Assembly: GCA_009693835.1 (NCBI GenBank)
Contig: SHWM01000011.1
Span: 7,501 to 45,770, forward strand
Source: Alphaproteobacteria bacterium
Lineage (GTDB): Bacteria; Pseudomonadota; Alphaproteobacteria; UBA11222
DNA: 38,270 nucleotides
Direction: 5' to 3'
Shown in pieces: positions 36,328 to 38,270 of this stretch (the first letter of the stretch is position 1; the number at the start of each line of letters is the position of its first letter). A program made the position numbers and the translations under genes. The notes under the pieces were generated by a model, which saw nothing but the letters and a program-made list of their open reading frames with translations, was not told the DNA's origin and ran no database searches.

Positions 36328-36629
36328 ACGCCCCTCGCCCCAAATCTCTCTGCGCCTGGGGCGAGGCCGGAAAATCCCGTTGTATTACAGGGTTTCTCCA
36401 AACTGGCTCCGGACTGCGCTTCCAGGGAAATGGCCGAATTTCTCTCTGAATGGGCTGATTGTCTCCGGACCTCCGCACCGCGGCGATTTGGTGCGGAACT
36501 GAAAACGTTAGTAATTTCAGCATGATTTGAGACCGTCAGGGCGGCAGGTTTGCGAAAGCACCGGCTCTCGAGACAAACCCAGAACGAACCAGTGGCATTG
36601 GTGCCGCCGCCCTGGGGGCACCTGGGGTC
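36328..36629. other. Non-coding stretch between tRNA-Ser and the nuclease remnant
   Basis: Apart from the hairpin at 36333-36366 I see no gene, repeat of the tRNA 3' end or recognisable mobile-element end here. Short frames on both strands lack family resemblance. Confidence 0.5.
36333..36366 (+). terminator. Hairpin after tRNA-Ser
   Basis: CCTCGCCCC at 36333-36341 pairs perfectly with GGGGCGAGG at 36358-36366 around a 16-base loop, five bases after the tRNA. It is GC-rich with no U-tract beyond, so it may be a terminator or a processing structure. Confidence 0.5.
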
Positions 36630-36975
36630 CTAACGGCGGGCTGCCCGCCACTCCCAAGGCATGTCGAACTGCCCCGACCAGACCCCACGACTGGCCGCCC
36701 GTGCCTGGTCCTCAGCGCGAACGTAGTCACGCGAGTAGCGCCTATAGGCGACCGCCCAGCCCTGGGTGACCAGCCAGCCGTTCAGATCCACACCGCGAGA
36801 CCTGCAGACCGCCACTGTCCGGCCGTAGCGATCGGTGTCGCGGGGATCGCAGGACACAGTCGATCGCCCTATCTGATCAGACAGGGCCAGAGACACCTGC
36901 TGCCCGCAGCGCCGCCGCTCGCCGGTTGGACGGGCGCAGAGCTTGGCGGCTCTCTGGCGCGTCGATGTCGTAGAG
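36630..36975 (-). pseudogene. Staphylococcal-nuclease-like (thermonuclease) remnant
   Basis: The piece matches the C-terminal two thirds of SNc-type nucleases. LYDIDAPES (near 36950-36975) is the family motif with the catalytic region, followed by LCARPTGERRRCGQQVS, CDPRDTDRYGRTVAVC and DLNGWLVTQGWAVAY. The motif part and the rest lie in different frames; removing one base near 36943-36945 joins them as ESRQLCARP. The normal N-terminus, with its signal peptide and first strand, is missing and is replaced in frame by the end of a DNA methylase. The nuclease is therefore both truncated and frameshifted. Confidence 0.8.
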
Positions 36976-38112
36976 GCAATAGGCGAGATCCTTCACGGCC
37001 TCGGCTTTCGCCTCGATCTTCTTCAACAGGATAGCCGTAGTATCAGAAATGCCGGTTTTCTCGTGCTGGCGAACGAGATACTGAAGGCACTCCCAGATCG
37101 TGAGGTGTCCGTCAGTTTCGGGGCTCCAATCATCATCCAATTCGCTACGCGAATAGAGACGGACCTTCCCTGCTGCACTCTCGACAATTCCCGCGTGCTT
37201 CACGCTTTCGACAGCAATGCCTCGGGCGCGGGCAAGGTTATCGGCCGCGCCATAGTTACCCTTGGCCATGCCATGCTGTTCGAACCATGTAATCGCAAAC
37301 CGGGTATCGGCGTCGAACTCTCCTTGAATCCCGCCCAGATACTCGTCGAGTTCACGGTTGATGAGCTGAAGAGCAGACTTGACGCTCGTCGGGCTGTCAT
37401 CCGATTCCAACACCGCTTTGTAACGGGAGAACACACCCATTCCGGGCCCAATCGCCGACTGTGGCATATCGGCAGGGGCGATATTGGCAGCCTGAAGATC
37501 AGCGATGGCAGGTGGCAGCTCGCGCTTGAGTGCACGGATGAATTCTGCTCGGGTGATGATCTCTGCCCGTGCTTCCTTCTTACGGCAGACGAGGACAACA
37601 GAATTTGCGAGTGCATTAGTGCCCGAGGCGATCATGCGGTTCGCCATTTCTGTCCGAAGCGGCCACGTGCCAACCACTGCGTAACCTGCCTCAACGACGG
37701 CTTGCAGGAAGGTTGCCCAGCCGGTCGAACTGATGCCCTCCTGTTCAATTTCGCTCTGCTTGAAGGCGTAATAGATTGTGGCTGGAAACAGGTCTGAGGA
37801 TTGCTCCGCCATGTTTGCGATTGCCCGACGCATTCCATCAAGGAAAAAGGCCTCCGCGGCGTCTTTGCCTCCATGTCGGTAAGGGGTTGCTACTAGCTCA
37901 TCGGACTTTGGCGTAGAAAGAACCCCGAAAAGATCGGGGTATATATTTCGCATTGACCGTCGCATCCATGTATAGAAATAGTCGGACAGGTCCGCATAAC
38001 CAATATTTTCATAGTACGGTGGATCAGTAGATATTACTGCGCCATCATTATAATTCGCGGTCTGTGCATCCTGCTGTGATACTTGACCAGGCGCTGAAAG
38101 CTGTGTATCTGC
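36877..38112 (-). pseudogene. DUF1156-type adenine DNA methylase, internal fragment fused to nuclease remnant
   Basis: The frame carries the methylase motif IV DPPYY (38011-38025) followed by ENIGYADLSDYFYTWMRR, then PYRHGG, YYAFKQ, and GWATFLQAVVEAGYAVVGTWP and ends in HLTIWECLQYLV, typical of the C-terminal half of large DUF1156 proteins (about 900-1000 residues). The N-terminal half, including the SAM site, is absent: the frame hits TGA at 38113-38115 inside an inverted repeat. At the other end AVKDLAYCLY runs directly into DIDAPES of a nuclease instead of the usual methylase end. An apparently translatable frame (37965-36877) remains, but it should lack methylase activity. Confidence 0.85.
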
Positions 38113-38161
38113 TCAACCCGGTACGCGGACAGACCGCCCTCGTACCGGGTTGAGCAGATAC
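38105..38161. repeat. Perfect 21-bp inverted repeat with 15-base loop
   Basis: The arm starting GTATCTGCTCAACCCGGTAC (38105-38125) is the exact reverse complement of 38141-38161. It interrupts the methylase frame and lies about 50 bases before a plus-strand gene start. It could be a terminator-like stem, a miniature transposable element or a recombination site. Confidence 0.85.
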
Positions 38162-38213
38162 CAGATTGTTGTAGGATGCTGTTGAATTGCTTTTGCTGGA
38201 ACCGGGAGAAAAA

Positions 38214-38270
38214 ATGGCCCTCGACCTCAAGCACAAGATATTCGCTGCACTTTTCCTGATCGGCTTTGTC
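38214..38270 (+). CDS. Start of an unknown gene, cut by the window edge
   Basis: GGGAG at 38204-38208 precedes ATG at 38214, and 19 codons follow: MALDLKHKIFAALFLIGFV. The basic start and hydrophobic run suggest a signal peptide or membrane anchor. Nothing more can be said from this fragment. Confidence 0.55.
   Translation, partial: MALDLKHKIFAALFLIGFV

Noticed and set aside
36943..37797. 284-codon plus-strand frame in the island
   Set aside because: Antisense to the methylase fragment, which has recognisable DUF1156 sequence; no family resemblance on the plus strand.

Overview
The window looks like chromosomal DNA of a GC-rich alphaproteobacterium. Three things point there: the rRNA operon tail 23S-5S-tRNA-fMet, the conserved block sufE / IscU-like scaffold / yidD / thrS set divergently against folE-hisI-patatin, and the PleC/DivJ-type histidine kinase core. 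I cannot name genus or species.

Layout. 1-2515: the 3' part of a 23S rRNA gene, 5S rRNA, a terminator-like hairpin and initiator tRNA. 2516-4100: small repeats and a decayed acyltransferase-3 gene. 4104-9125: a tight plus-strand run of enoyl-CoA hydratase-like protein, acetyl-CoA synthetase, biotin synthase, OMP decarboxylase and a cupin. 9219-26330: a catabolic region holding two acyl-CoA dehydrogenases, an SsuD-like flavin monooxygenase, a TauD-like dioxygenase, a GST-like protein, a Rieske dioxygenase alpha/beta pair divergent from a BenD-like diol dehydrogenase, thiolase, FadB-type fusion enzyme, metallo-hydrolase, HCCA-isomerase-like protein and an orphan sensor kinase. A visibly AT-rich two-gene insert (11072-12697, broken DUF262 gene plus intact HEPN-like gene) sits between the two acyl-CoA dehydrogenases. 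26435-31978: housekeeping block (thrS, yidD, Fe-S assembly, folE, hisI, patatin). 32127-35459: HspQ, two small secreted proteins, MsrA, NUDIX hydrolase and an SDR.

35459-38270 is the most unusual part. A CRP-like palindrome is followed by a well-formed cyclic-di-GMP-I riboswitch whose P1 stem overlaps the Shine-Dalgarno sequence of a 73-residue protein I do not recognise. Then come tRNA-Ser(CGA) and a decayed island in which the middle of a DUF1156-type DNA methylase is joined to a staphylococcal-nuclease-like remnant. The methylase is cut at its other end by a perfect 21-bp inverted repeat, and a new gene starts at the window edge.

How the genes fit together: acyl-CoA dehydrogenases, hydratase, FadB-type protein and thiolase supply the steps of a beta-oxidation route ending in acetyl-CoA. 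Acs makes acetyl-CoA from acetate. The Rieske pair with the BenD-like enzyme suggests dihydroxylation of an aromatic acid followed by re-aromatisation. Substrates are inferred from families only.
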